A stretch of 64,000 bases of DNA from Pseudomonas mangrovi (GCF_003052585.1 NZ_QASN01000006.1:211689-275688), one strand, 5' to 3'; counted from the stretch's first letter, positions 1-8,666 are shown. Notes: generated from the sequence alone by a model not told the origin. Numbers and translations: made by a program.

Positions 1-148
1 AGGCTTGTTCCAGACGTTCGGGTCTTCCAGCTCGCGGTTTACTTCGACCAGCCGATCATGCTTGTGATCGTAGTCAAAGATACCCCCGAATTGCCTGGGT
101 CCGTTCAGTCAGGTCCTTGATGCTGTTGAGGATCGGGTTGATTTCCAT
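1..148 (-). CDS. prfB: Peptide chain release factor 2, N-terminal part (frameshifted, truncated by window edge)
   Basis: RF2 releases nascent chains at UGA and UAA codons. The first 24 codons from the ATG at 148 end in an in-frame TGA at 76-74. In the +1 frame the protein continues from 75 to base 1 as DYDHKHDRLVEVNRELEDP, which is the normal RF2 N-terminal sequence. The gene is therefore intact and read by programmed frameshifting, not broken. Only about 49 residues lie in the window, so the GGQ and SPF motifs are not visible. The start ATG is supported by the family-typical opening MEINP. Confidence 0.95.
73..90 (-). promoter_or_regulatory. prfB programmed +1 frameshift site
   Basis: On the minus strand the sequence reads GGGGGTATCTTTGAC. 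This contains the internal Shine-Dalgarno-like G-rich tract, the slippery CTT codon (79-77), the in-frame TGA (76-74) and the following C (73), as in the classical RF2 autoregulatory site. When RF2 is scarce the ribosome pauses at TGA and slips +1, so RF2 controls its own synthesis. Confidence 0.95.
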
Positions 149-270
149 GGTGGCAGCACTCATCGGCAGTAGGCATGCCCCGCCCGGCTGATCCGCCCTC
201 GACCGGCCGATGGCCAGATCGAGCACGACGGCAACCGGCCGCGACCGCTCAGGGTTCTGAAAAGCCGGCG

Positions 271-276
271 AGTATA
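271..276 (-). promoter_or_regulatory. Possible -10 element for prfB
   Basis: The minus strand reads TATACT here, about 123 bases before the prfB ATG, in otherwise GC-rich spacer. No convincing -35 box is visible at 16-18 bases, so this is a weak call. The rest of the 149-437 spacer shows no gene. Confidence 0.3.
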
Positions 277-437
277 CCGGACTTGCGCGCAGCTGGCAGC
301 CCGCGCACGGCAGGCTGCGCACCGATTCCCCGGTAAACGGCTGGCAGCGAGAACAGTCCTGGCCGCCAACAATTAACCCGTACCCGCCGACGCCGGCGGG
401 CCCGCGCGAAGCGGCCTTCCGGGGCGCCCGGCGCAGA

Positions 438-1418
438 CTAGAAGCGCAGGCTCAAGCGCAGGGCCAGCGACTGCTCGCGGGCGCTCTCGGCGAAGCGCCC
501 GGCGTAACCCAGCCCCAGGTAGCGGCCGCGGCCCAGCTCATGATCCAGGCTCAGATCCAGGCGCAGGCTGCTGGCGTCCAGGTCACGGCCACGCAACCTT
601 GCCTGCTCGCCACTCGCGTTCAACGCATCGAGCGACAAGCGCGCATCGTTCAGTTGCTGCCGCAGTGCCAGGCTGGCACGCCCGACCAGACGCCCCTGCT
701 CCAGGGTCCAGGGTCTGGCCAGGCGCCAGCCCAGGGTCAGGTAGGCCCGCTCTTCGTCACCGCCGTCGAGCTGCAGGGCGCCCGCGCCTCCACGCTCGCC
801 GAAGCCGTCGAAGGCACTGCGCTGCCAGGCTAGGCCTGCGAAGGGCTCCAGGCTGAAATTGCGAAAATCCATCGCGTAGCTGGCCTCGCCAAACAGCTGC
901 AGGCTACGTGCCTGGGTATCCCCGCTCAGGCGCGTGCCGCCCTGCAGGCGATGCCCCTCGAGCTGATGCCAGCCATGCAGCAGGCCGGCCTTGAAACCCA
1001 ACTGGTGATAGACCCGCGTGGCGGCGTAGATACCCAGCTGCTGGCTGTCGACGACGAAACCGCCGCTGTCGGCATCCGCCTCGGATTGCCCCAGCGCCAG
1101 TAGAGCGCCACCCATCCATTGCCCGGCCAGCGGTCGATCCAGGCCCACAACCAGACCCTGCGACTGCAGCTGCAGGGAGGGGTCCGCGCCGCGCCATTCG
1201 CCATCCTGAGCGTAGCCGCGCAGCCAGGTCGACCAGCGCTGCCCTGCCGCGGGCATCTCGCGGAAGGCGAAACGCACCTGCTGCAGCCGATCAAGCGCCA
1301 TCTCGCGCGGCACACGCCCGTCCTCCTGCAACAGTTCACGCTGATCAACCAGCAACTGCGCCTGTGCCGGCAACGTCACCATGCCAAGCAGTGCCCATCC
1401 CCAGATCCGCCCTTTCAT
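438..1418 (-). CDS. Autotransporter beta-domain outer membrane protein without a passenger
   Basis: This 326-residue protein begins with a Sec signal peptide (MKGRIWGWALLGMVTLPAQA) that is probably cut after AQA. After a short linker, alternating amphipathic strands run to the end and finish in LRLSLRF, with the terminal Phe expected of a BamA-inserted barrel. It resembles the C-terminal barrel of type V secretion autotransporters. Only about 60 residues lie between the signal and the first barrel strands, so there is no room for a normal passenger. The start is set by a strong GAGGAGG ribosome site. The gene is alone on this strand and reads towards prfB. Ligand and function cannot be told from sequence. 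Confidence 0.75.
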   Translation of the reverse strand: MKGRIWGWALLGMVTLPAQAQLLVDQRELLQEDGRVPREMALDRLQQVRFAFREMPAAGQRWSTWLRGYAQDGEWRGADPSLQLQSQGLVVGLDRPLAGQWMGGALLALGQSEADADSGGFVVDSQQLGIYAATRVYHQLGFKAGLLHGWHQLEGHRLQGGTRLSGDTQARSLQLFGEASYAMDFRNFSLEPFAGLAWQRSAFDGFGERGGAGALQLDGGDEERAYLTLGWRLARPWTLEQGRLVGRASLALRQQLNDARLSLDALNASGEQARLRGRDLDASSLRLDLSLDHELGRGRYLGLGYAGRFAESAREQSLALRLSLRF

Positions 1419-1568
1419 TCAACGCCTCCTCTTCCCGCCGCGCAGTTTATACAGAGCGCGGGGCAATGATCTCGCCGGCTAGAAAAGCCCAGGAAGTGAT
1501 CTGAGCCGGCGCAAGCGTTGGCCAGGGCGGTACTCGTGCAGCCAGCGGCGAATCCAAGCGGCAATGAC

Positions 1569-1690
1569 GGCGCAATGCGCGTTGCTTATTGCGCCCTACA
1601 ACCTGACGTCCGCACGATCATTTCGCGACAGACGGCCACACCCCAACCGCGCCGTAGGCTGGCGCCGAGCACCGCGAGGCCCAACGCTGC
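1569..1690. repeat. Dispersed palindromic repeats in the 1419-1725 spacer
   Basis: The piece at 1569-1599 contains gcgcaatgcgcgttgcttat followed by tgcgccctac. The piece at 1654-1690 starts gtaggctggcgccgag and ends gaggcccaacgc. Both belong to families seen again at 39466, 42921-43250, 45411, 48000 and 57445. Nothing else recognisable lies in this 307-base spacer. Confidence 0.6.
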
Positions 1691-1725
1691 CCAACACCGC
1701 CCCCGCCCCATGCTCCACCCCGACA

Positions 1726-3090
1726 TCATTGGTCCCGAGCGGCCGTGGTTACCGCTCGCCAGGGCCCGGGCGAGCGGCCGCCGAGCGCGGCCCAGTACCA
1801 GGCCGAGGTATCGCTGAAGCGCTGGCCGGCGGCGTCCTCTATGTATTCGCAGACCTGCAGCACGCCCTCCTCCGCGCTGGCGCGGAAACAGCGCTGCAGG
1901 CCGATGCCATCCGCAGGCTGACGCAGCTGCTCGGCATCGATGCGGTAGCCGAGGCCGCGATAGCAGTCGGCGGCCGGATGCAGCTTGCGCGTCGGGCGTT
2001 CGACCTCGCGCAGCACCACCACCCGCGAGCGCGTCTGGAAACGCGCGATCACCCCGGGAAAGTCGGCGGCAAAGCGCTGTTCCACCGCCGACAGCGCCAA
2101 CGGCTGCAACAACTCGCCATCCAGGCGCGCCGGCCACTCGACGAATCGCTGCGACGGCGGCTGCTCGGCCTGCTGCGGCGCGAGCAAGGGCCAGCTGCCG
2201 AGGACGGCGAAGGCGCCGACCAACAACGCCTGCTGTATTCCCGGCAAGGGTGTTCGCGGTGCCGCGATGGCTGCAGGAACCTCACCTGGCGCTTCCGCGG
2301 CGCCCGCCACGCAACGCAGAACCAGCGCGCAGACACTGGCGAACACCAGCAGGCCGATGCCTTCATGCAGCCACTCGGACCCCGCCAGCGCTCCGGTCTC
2401 CAGCACCACCAGCAGGCTGTTGCGCACCACGTTGCCGGCCAGTACCAGCACGCCGAGCAGCGGCAGCCGACGCAACAGACGGCGGTCATCCAGGCGCAGC
2501 CAGGCCGCTGTCACACAGGCGGTGAAGTAGGCCATCCAGGCCATCTGGATGCCGGAACAGGGCGCATCGACCATCACCAGGCGGCCCGCCACATCCAGCG
2601 CGCTGCCCTGGCGCTGCACCTGCATGCCTGCCGCACGCAGAATCCACAGACTCGCCTCCGCAGTCAGCACCCGCAGTGGGTAGCCGGCGAAGAACTGCAG
2701 CGACGCCAGGATCGGCAATGCCAGCAGGCCCAGGCCCAGCCACGCCAGCAGCGGCTGGCCCGGCGCGCGCAGGCTCAGCAGCGCGGCGAACAGCGCCAGG
2801 ATCGCCATCGCGGCACGCAACAACATCGGTAGCTGCCCCGCGCTCAGCACCGCAGCGGCGCCAGCCAGCAGGCAGAAAATCAGTCCCGCCAGGCGCGGCG
2901 TGCGCAGCTGACGTCGTTCACGCCAGAGCAGCACCAGCAATGCCGCCAGCGCTACCACCCCGAGCGGATCGTCCGAGCCATCGCTCATCCGCTGCAGGCT
3001 CCACAGCCACAACGGCCACAGCGCCAGTGCCGGCAACGCCAGCCAGACCCAGGCCGGCAACCCATGGCGCGCGCCGCTCAGCACCTGCAT
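1726..3090 (-). CDS. Exosortase with C-terminal EpsI-like extension
   Basis: Exosortases are polytopic inner-membrane cysteine transpeptidases that process proteins carrying a PEP-CTERM tail. The first about 290 residues hold roughly eight hydrophobic segments. The three family catalytic residues are visible: C178 in DAPCSGIQM, R223 in GNVVRNSLL and H242 in LHEGIG. From about residue 295 a soluble periplasmic tail with the motif AADCYRGLGY resembles the EpsI/DUF3485 domain that can be a separate gene or fused. The ATG lies one base after the stop of the upstream VIT-VWA gene, with a ribosome site GGAGG in that gene's last codons. The pair therefore forms a coupled enzyme-substrate operon. The exact subfamily (possibly XrtQ) is uncertain. 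Confidence 0.85.
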   Translation of the reverse strand: MQVLSGARHGLPAWVWLALPALALWPLWLWSLQRMSDGSDDPLGVVALAALLVLLWRERRQLRTPRLAGLIFCLLAGAAAVLSAGQLPMLLRAAMAILALFAALLSLRAPGQPLLAWLGLGLLALPILASLQFFAGYPLRVLTAEASLWILRAAGMQVQRQGSALDVAGRLVMVDAPCSGIQMAWMAYFTACVTAAWLRLDDRRLLRRLPLLGVLVLAGNVVRNSLLVVLETGALAGSEWLHEGIGLLVFASVCALVLRCVAGAAEAPGEVPAAIAAPRTPLPGIQQALLVGAFAVLGSWPLLAPQQAEQPPSQRFVEWPARLDGELLQPLALSAVEQRFAADFPGVIARFQTRSRVVVLREVERPTRKLHPAADCYRGLGYRIDAEQLRQPADGIGLQRCFRASAEEGVLQVCEYIEDAAGQRFSDTSAWYWAALGGRSPGPWRAVTTAARDQ

Positions 3091-3091
3091 C

Positions 3092-5092
3092 TCAGGCCTC
3101 CAGCTGACGGCGACGCCGCGCCAGCCAACCCAGACCTAGCGCCGACAGCCCGAGCATCAGCCAGACGCTCGGCTCCGGGGTGCCGGGAATCGGCGTGCCG
3201 ACCGCCAGATTGCTGACCCCTTGCGGTAAGGGCAACGGCTGCTTGACCGTGGCCGACGCCGCCGGATCGGGGTTGCGCACCACGTGATCCACCGCGATGA
3301 ACGAGGTATAGGGGGTGAGCAGACTGTACTTCAGCCCCAGATCGAGAATCGCCTGGCTGTGCGCGTAGCCGCGCTCCAGGGTCTCCTGGTCGGTCAGCGT
3401 GGCGATCCGGTGACGCGCCCAGAGATGCGCCAGCGCACGATTCTCGGCCACCGCCTGGGTCGCATCGATCGGCAGCTCGACCCGGTAAAGCCCGGCAGCA
3501 CTGCGGCCCTCCACCAGCAGGCTGCCGGTCGGTTCACCGCTCCACTTGCCGAACACCACCAGCGGACGCTGGGCGAACAGGTCCGGCAGTGCCGGCGGCT
3601 CGACCTCATGCACCTGCAAGCCGTTGAAGCTGACCTGCGGATTGGCCAGCAGCGGCGCATCGATCATCTGCAGGAAGCGCTCGGCCTGGCGGTCGGCACC
3701 GGCCGGATCGAGGACGATGAAGGGCTCGCCCTGCCCCGCCCGCGCCAGCCCCTCGATCAGCTGGCGATTGACCGATGAGCCGATACCGAAGGCGAACAGG
3801 TTGGCCTTGTCGAGGTTCTCGCGGACCAGGGAGAAGGCTTCGCGCTCGATGGTCACATAGCCGTCGGTGACCACCACGAAGCTGCGCGCGCGCTCCGGGT
3901 CCGCCGGCAACGCCAGCGCCTGGCGCAGAGCGGGCAGCAACTCGGTGCCGCCTGAGCCCATTCGGGTGTTCAGCAGCGTCAGCGCACGCTGGATATTGGC
4001 CGGGGAAGCCGGCTGCGGTTCCGCGGCCAGGAAGCTGCTGCTGCCGGAGAACAGCAGCACGTTGAAACTGTCGGCCGGGCGCAGGCTGCCGAGCAGGCGC
4101 TCCATCAGCCGCTTGGTGGTATCCAGCGGAAAGCCGTGCATGGAGCCGGAGATATCCACCACGAAGATGTACTCGCGCGGCACCAGCTGTTCAGCAGCAA
4201 CCTGCTGCGGCGGCGCCACCAGCGCCAGGAAGAAATTCTCCTCGGCACCGCGGGAGAGCAGCACGCCGCTGGCAAAATCGTCGCCGCCGAGCTGGTACTC
4301 GAGGACGAAGTCGCGATTGTTGGCGCCGCGCTTCTCGGCCAGCTCGATGTGCGCCTGGCTCGGCCGCTCCTTGCGTACCGACAGACGATGGCTGGGCGAC
4401 TGGATCGCACCGAGCGCCACCGGTGACTGCAACTCGACCTGCAGTGTGAAGGCATCCGCCGGCAGCACCCCTTCGGCCAGATGCGGCGTGGCGACCCAGG
4501 GCTCGGCCTGGTGGCTCTCGCCATCCGGCGTGCCGTTGTAGCGCGGGCCGACCACCGTCGGAAAAACGAAACGATAGAGCCCGTCTTCCGGCAGCAGCAG
4601 CTCGGTGTAGCGCAGTTCGACATCCACCACATCGCCGGGAAGGATGTTGGCGACATTCATCTGGAACACATTCTCACGCTCCTGCTCGAGCAGGGCCGCG
4701 GTCTTGCCTGCGCTCTTGGCCTGCTGGAACTCGACCTTGGCCTTCTGCTTCTCGCGGATCTGCGCCTGCAGCTCGCGATCACCCAGGCGCACCGTCATGC
4801 CGTAGACCGCCGCCCGGGTCGAACCGGGAAACACATAGCGCGCCTCAAGCGGCCGGGTGCCCTCGTTGCGGTACTGCTGGATCACCCGCACGTCGGCGAT
4901 CACACCCAGCACCCGCGCCTCGACCCGGGTGGATTTCAGCGGCAGCCGGTCGAGCGCCGGATCCCCGCCTTCGATGGCGAAGTAGGGACTGTCGCCATGC
5001 TGGCCGGGCTGCGCCGTGCACAGGACCGGCAGCAGCAGACCACAAAGAAGCAACAGGCTGCGCACGCGGCAACGCAGGGACGGGATGGACAT
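3092..5092 (-). CDS. VIT and VWA domain protein with PEP-CTERM sorting tail
   Basis: This 666-residue exported protein is the likely substrate of the adjacent exosortase. It has a signal peptide (residues 1 to about 28), a vault/inter-alpha-trypsin (VIT) domain at about 40-170, and a von Willebrand A domain starting near 305. The MIDAS motif DISGS begins at D313. The last 28 residues (639-666) form a textbook sorting signal: PEPSVW, a hydrophobic helix, then RRRR. The expected fate is secretion, membrane retention by the tail, then cleavage or transfer by the exosortase. A GGAGG site seven bases before the ATG supports the start. The function of the mature protein is unknown; the VWA domain suggests metal-dependent protein binding at the cell surface. 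Confidence 0.9.
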   Translation of the reverse strand: MSIPSLRCRVRSLLLLCGLLLPVLCTAQPGQHGDSPYFAIEGGDPALDRLPLKSTRVEARVLGVIADVRVIQQYRNEGTRPLEARYVFPGSTRAAVYGMTVRLGDRELQAQIREKQKAKVEFQQAKSAGKTAALLEQERENVFQMNVANILPGDVVDVELRYTELLLPEDGLYRFVFPTVVGPRYNGTPDGESHQAEPWVATPHLAEGVLPADAFTLQVELQSPVALGAIQSPSHRLSVRKERPSQAHIELAEKRGANNRDFVLEYQLGGDDFASGVLLSRGAEENFFLALVAPPQQVAAEQLVPREYIFVVDISGSMHGFPLDTTKRLMERLLGSLRPADSFNVLLFSGSSSFLAAEPQPASPANIQRALTLLNTRMGSGGTELLPALRQALALPADPERARSFVVVTDGYVTIEREAFSLVRENLDKANLFAFGIGSSVNRQLIEGLARAGQGEPFIVLDPAGADRQAERFLQMIDAPLLANPQVSFNGLQVHEVEPPALPDLFAQRPLVVFGKWSGEPTGSLLVEGRSAAGLYRVELPIDATQAVAENRALAHLWARHRIATLTDQETLERGYAHSQAILDLGLKYSLLTPYTSFIAVDHVVRNPDPAASATVKQPLPLPQGVSNLAVGTPIPGTPEPSVWLMLGLSALGLGWLARRRRQLEA

Positions 5093-5209
5093 GGCAGGGC
5101 CTCCGAAGACGGGATTGATCGGAGACGATCCTGATGGCCTTTTGTGGAGTCAGCGTGGAGGGCCGGTGGAGATTAGGTGGAGTCTTTCTTCACAGGCTGC
5201 GAGCCGCCC

Positions 5210-5371
5210 GAGGCATCCCTCACCCGCCTTCGGCACCCTCTCCCGGAGGTAGAGGAAAAAGCCGTGCATGCTCGCAGCTCTTCGGAACCACACAGCGCCA
5301 TCGCCCCACAGCTGTCCTTCTCCCTTCGGGAGAAGGTGGCGCGCAGCGGCGGATGAGGGAGACGTCGGCTG
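5210..5371. repeat. MITE-like repeat, copy A
   Basis: The element opens with gcatccctcacccgccttcg and closes with gcggatgagggag. The ends are imperfect inverted repeats of about 10 bases. Inside is a hairpin ccttctcccttcgggagaagg. A second, shorter copy lies at 5480-5613. No ORF inside looks coding. Confidence 0.7.
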
Positions 5372-5386
5372 CACGCCGGCTGGCCT

Positions 5387-5457
5387 GTAGGGTGGATGGC
5401 GCTTTACCCATCCACCAGACAATCCCCGGTGGATGAACAAGGCGTCATCCACCCTAC
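5387..5457. repeat. Palindromic gtagggtggatg element
   Basis: This 71-base element has perfect 12-base inverted ends: gtagggtggatg at 5387-5398 and catccaccctac at 5446-5457. It sits between the two MITE-like copies. Related ends occur at 22020-22169. It could fold as an RNA hairpin between the two flanking minus-strand genes. Confidence 0.7.
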
Positions 5458-5479
5458 GGATGGAAAGACCCTGCACGCA

Positions 5480-5613
5480 GAGGCATCCCTCACCCGGAGG
5501 TAGAGGAAAAGCCGTGCATGCTCGCAGCGCTTCGGAACCACCCCGCGCCGTCGCCCCACAGCTGTCCTTCTCCCTCCGGGAGAAGGTGGCGCGCAGCGGC
5601 GGATGAGGGAGGC
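5480..5613. repeat. MITE-like repeat, copy B
   Basis: Nearly identical to copy A at 5210-5371 over most of its length. It lacks about 19 bases near the left end, where cacccgccttcggcaccctc is reduced to caccc. The same right end (gcggatgagggag) is present. Together with copy A and the palindrome it fills most of the 5093-5647 gap. Confidence 0.7.
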
Positions 5614-5647
5614 GACGGCGTGCAGGGTGCCGAGCGCAGGCATTGAA

Positions 5648-6397
5648 TCAGTTGGTCATCTCGAACGGATCGCTGGCCGCGCCGGCCTGACGTACCTGCG
5701 CCTCGAGTTCGCTCTTGAGGGCGGGGTCGAGGCGCAGCTGGCGTGCCAGCTCCTCGAGGTAGGCGCGCTCCATGAAGTGTTCCTCGTCGACCATCAGCAC
5801 GCTGGCCAGGTACATCTCGGCGGCCATTTCCGGCGTGCTGGCGGCACGCGCGACTTCGGCCGGATCGAGCGGCTTGTTCAGCTCCGCTTCCAGCCAGCGG
5901 CGTGTCTCCAGATCGTTGCCGGAGAGCTTGCCGAGTTCTTCCTCGAGCAGCTGACGCTCGCGTGCGTCGATGTGGCCGTCGGCCTTGGCGGCAGCCACCA
6001 GCGCGCGCAGGATCGCCTGGCTGTGCTGCTCGACCTGGGGTGCCGGCAGGCGGTCGACAGTCTGCGGCTCGACCTGGGCGCCACCCTGCTGCGCCTGCCA
6101 GTTGCCATAGGCCTTGTACGCCAGCACGCCGAGCGCAGCCAGGCCGCCATAGGTCAGCACCTTGCCGCCCATCTTGCGCGCCTTCTTGCTGCCCAGTAGC
6201 AGGCCGAGGGCTCCCGCCCCCAGCATTCCACCACCGGCACCCGACAGCACGCTGCCCAGGCCACCGCCGGAGAGCATGTCGGAGAGGCCGCCAGCGGATT
6301 TCTGCGCAGGCCGCTGGGCGGGCTGACCGCCCTGCTGGCCGGCCAGCAGGTCCTTGCCGGACTTGAGCAGTTGGTCGAGCAGGCTCTTGGTTTTCAT
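5648..6397 (-). CDS. DUF533 / TerB-family inner membrane protein
   Basis: This 249-residue protein resembles E. coli YebE. The N-terminal third is Gly/Ala/Gln-rich with a hydrophobic stretch (about 60-110, including GALGLLLGSKKARKMGG). The C-terminal half is an all-helical TerB-like domain with the acidic motif AKADGHIDARERQLLEEE. The start is chosen at the ATG at 6397, which lies five bases after AAGGAG. An ATG at 6400 and a GTG at 6403 are also open but too close to the ribosome site. The gene abuts the stop of the upstream flavin oxidoreductase. No experimental role is firmly known; tellurite resistance is only a domain name. Confidence 0.85.
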   Translation of the reverse strand: MKTKSLLDQLLKSGKDLLAGQQGGQPAQRPAQKSAGGLSDMLSGGGLGSVLSGAGGGMLGAGALGLLLGSKKARKMGGKVLTYGGLAALGVLAYKAYGNWQAQQGGAQVEPQTVDRLPAPQVEQHSQAILRALVAAAKADGHIDARERQLLEEELGKLSGNDLETRRWLEAELNKPLDPAEVARAASTPEMAAEMYLASVLMVDEEHFMERAYLEELARQLRLDPALKSELEAQVRQAGAASDPFEMTN

Positions 6398-6399
6398 CA

Positions 6400-7515
6400 T
6401 CACTCCTTGCGGGGTTGCTCTGTCAGGTTGCGAATGGGGGTGTCGCGGCGTGCCGCGCGCACGTACGGGGCGGGCCAGGGCACCGTCCGGTCGTTCAGCG
6501 CCTCGCCGGCGTGCAGCGGCCAGTAGGGATCGCGCAGCAGCTCGCGGGCCAGCAGGATCAGGTCTGCCTGGCCGGTGCGCAGGATGTGTTCGGCCTGCGC
6601 CGGCTCGGTGATCAGGCCGACGGTGCCGGCGGCGATACCGGCCTCGCGGCGCACGCGCTCGGCGAACGGCGTCTGGTAGCCAGGCCCCAGCGGAATGTCG
6701 GCCTGGGCCGCGGTGCCGCCGGAGGACACGTCGACCAGGTCGACGCCGAGGGTTTTCAGGTGCCGCGCCAGCGCCACCGTCTCGTCCGGATTCCAGCCAT
6801 CCTCGACCCAGTCGGTCGCCGACAGCCGCACGAACAGCGGCAGCTCCTGCGGCCAGACCGCGCGTACCGCCGCGCAGACCTGCAGCAGCAGGCGGATGCG
6901 ATTGTCGAAGGAGCCGCCGTAGTCGTCCTGCCGCTGGTTGGAGAGCGGCGAGAGAAACTGGTGCAGCAGGTAGCCGTGCGCGGCGTGCACCTCGACCACC
7001 TTGAAGCCGGCAGCCAGGGCGCGTTCGGCGGCGCGCACGAAGGCCTCGATGACTGCCTCGATAGCGGTCTCATCGAGTACTTCGGGCAGGGCATGTTCGG
7101 GGTCGAAGGCAATCGGCGACGGCGCGACCGGCGTCCAGCCCCCCGCCGCCAGAGGCACGCTGCCGTGACGGCCGAGCCAGGGTGCCCAGGTACTCGCCTT
7201 GCGCCCGGCATGCGCCAGCTGAATGCCGGCAACGGCACCCTGCTGTTCAATGAAACGGGTAATGCGGCGCAGCGGCTCGATCTGCTCGTCGCACCAAAGA
7301 CCCAGGTCTTCCGGCGAGATGCGCCCTTCGGGCAGCACCGCCGTGGCCTCGACGATCACCAGGCCGGCGCCACCGACGGCGCGGCTGCCCAGATGAACCA
7401 GGTGCCAGTCGTTGGCCAGGCCTTCGCGGGCGGAGTACTGGCACATCGGCGACACCGCGATGCGATTGGGCAGGGTCAACTGACGCAGGGTCAGCGGCTG
7501 GAACAACTGGCTCAT
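6400..7515 (-). CDS. Old yellow enzyme, NADH:flavin oxidoreductase (XenA/YqjM type)
   Basis: This FMN-dependent ene-reductase of 371 residues is a TIM barrel. The N-terminus ([17 protein letters not shown]) carries the Cys of the YqjM/XenA subgroup that tunes flavin potential. The substrate-binding pair is in [25 protein letters not shown] is the strongly conserved OYE strand, and the phosphate-binding end has GLITEP. Such enzymes reduce activated C=C bonds and nitro compounds using NAD(P)H. The stop overlaps the ribosome site of the DUF533 gene, so the two are probably co-transcribed. The true substrate is unknown. Confidence 0.9.
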   Translation of the reverse strand: MSQLFQPLTLRQLTLPNRIAVSPMCQYSAREGLANDWHLVHLGSRAVGGAGLVIVEATAVLPEGRISPEDLGLWCDEQIEPLRRITRFIEQQGAVAGIQLAHAGRKASTWAPWLGRHGSVPLAAGGWTPVAPSPIAFDPEHALPEVLDETAIEAVIEAFVRAAERALAAGFKVVEVHAAHGYLLHQFLSPLSNQRQDDYGGSFDNRIRLLLQVCAAVRAVWPQELPLFVRLSATDWVEDGWNPDETVALARHLKTLGVDLVDVSSGGTAAQADIPLGPGYQTPFAERVRREAGIAAGTVGLITEPAQAEHILRTGQADLILLARELLRDPYWPLHAGEALNDRTVPWPAPYVRAARRDTPIRNLTEQPRKE

Positions 7516-7727
7516 GAAAACCTCGGCGGCGGGCGTGCTGATCAGAACCCGCCCGGCGCTCCCGGTTCAACCCCTGCACGGCGCTATTCTGTTGCCGTTT
7601 CATACCGCGCTGGCGAAATGCCCGCTGAGCGCGGGGCCGCAATAGCTGCCTGACCGACTGCCACGTCGGGGAACGCGCTGCCTTGCCTACTCAACGGCAA
7701 CGCAGCGCGCAAAGGTGCCGCGGGCTT

Positions 7728-8141
7728 TCATCCCATGGGCGCGTAGTTGATCATCCAGGACACCCCGAAACGGTCCACCACTACGCCAAAGCGTTCGGCC
7801 CAGAAGGTCTTCTCCAGCGGCATCTGCACCTGACCGCCCTGCCCCAGCGCAGCGAACAGACGCTCGGCCTGCTCGGCCGAATCCACGCTGAGCGTCAGCG
7901 AGCAGCCCTGGATGCCCGCATAGGGCTCGCCGTTTGAGCAATCGGTACCCATCAGCACCTGCTCACCGATGCGGATGCAGCCATGCATGATCCGGTCTCG
8001 ATCCGCCTCGGCCGGTGGTGGCCCCTCGGGCGATTCCGAGTAGCGCAGCAACGCCTGCACGTCGCCGCCCAGGCACTCGGCATAGAAGGTGAAGGCAGCC
8101 TCGCAGTTGCCGTCGAAGAACAGATAGGCGTTGAGATTCAT
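7728..8141 (-). CDS. VOC family protein (PhnB/glyoxalase-like)
   Basis: This 137-residue protein has the paired beta-alpha-beta-beta-beta fold of the vicinal oxygen chelate superfamily. Markers are the opening LNAYLFFDGNCEAAFTFY, the central MHGCIRIGEQVLMGTD and the closing DRFGVSWMINY, all typical of the PhnB-like branch. The gene overlaps the upstream YCII-domain gene by four bases (ATGA), so translation is coupled. The substrate is unknown. Confidence 0.85.
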   Translation of the reverse strand: MNLNAYLFFDGNCEAAFTFYAECLGGDVQALLRYSESPEGPPPAEADRDRIMHGCIRIGEQVLMGTDCSNGEPYAGIQGCSLTLSVDSAEQAERLFAALGQGGQVQMPLEKTFWAERFGVVVDRFGVSWMINYAPMG

Positions 8142-8563
8142 CGAGCCACCTCCGCCAGCCGCGCAGCCAGTTGCTGTTCCTGCTCGCGCACCTCGTCGCT
8201 GGCAGTGGCGAAATCTTCCATCTCGTTTAGCGGACGTATTTCCAGGGTGGCTTCATCGGGCATCGGCAGCGGGCAGCGCCGCGCCCATTCGATGGCCTCG
8301 TCCAGCGACGCCACCTGCCACAGCCAGTAACCGGCGACCTGCTCGTTGCAGGGCAGGAACGGCCCCTGCTCCACCTGCGTACCCGCGTCGGACATGCGCA
8401 CCCGGGCAGCCACCGAGGTCGCTTTGAGACCACCGCCGTCGACCAGCACACCCGCATCGAACAGCGCCTGGTTGAACTGCCCCATTGCCGTCAGCAACGC
8501 CTCGCTGGGCATCTCGCCCGCCTCCGACTGCGGGCTTGCCTTGATCAGAACCATGCAACGCAT
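8138..8563 (-). CDS. YCII/DGPF-domain protein
   Basis: This 141-residue protein has the YCII-related (DGPF) ferredoxin-like fold. It opens with MRCMVLIKAS and contains the family loop VEQGPFLP and the segment GYWLWQVASLDEAIEWA. In many bacteria such genes sit beside an ECF sigma factor and VOC proteins; here only the VOC gene follows, with a four-base overlap, and no sigma factor is present. Enzymatic role is unknown. A GGAGG-like site precedes the ATG. Confidence 0.85.
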   Translation of the reverse strand: MRCMVLIKASPQSEAGEMPSEALLTAMGQFNQALFDAGVLVDGGGLKATSVAARVRMSDAGTQVEQGPFLPCNEQVAGYWLWQVASLDEAIEWARRCPLPMPDEATLEIRPLNEMEDFATASDEVREQEQQLAARLAEVAR

Positions 8564-8666
8564 CTTTCGCCTCCTCGACTGAAGGCCACCGCTTCAACGC
8601 GGTGACTGTCTTCTGGTCGAACAGGGATAGGCGAAATCGACGACGTTACTGCACCGTTGGTCGGGT

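Noticed and set aside
74..148. prfB read as a 24-codon gene or a pseudogene
   Set aside because: The TGA is the known programmed frameshift stop, and the +1 frame continues as normal RF2.
1564..2832. A 422-codon plus-strand frame opposite the exosortase
   Set aside because: Its content is low-complexity Arg, Gln and Pro, with no family match by eye. The opposite strand has the catalytic exosortase residues.
5210..5613. CRISPR array
   Set aside because: There are only two long copies with a different element between them, and no short regular repeats with unique spacers.
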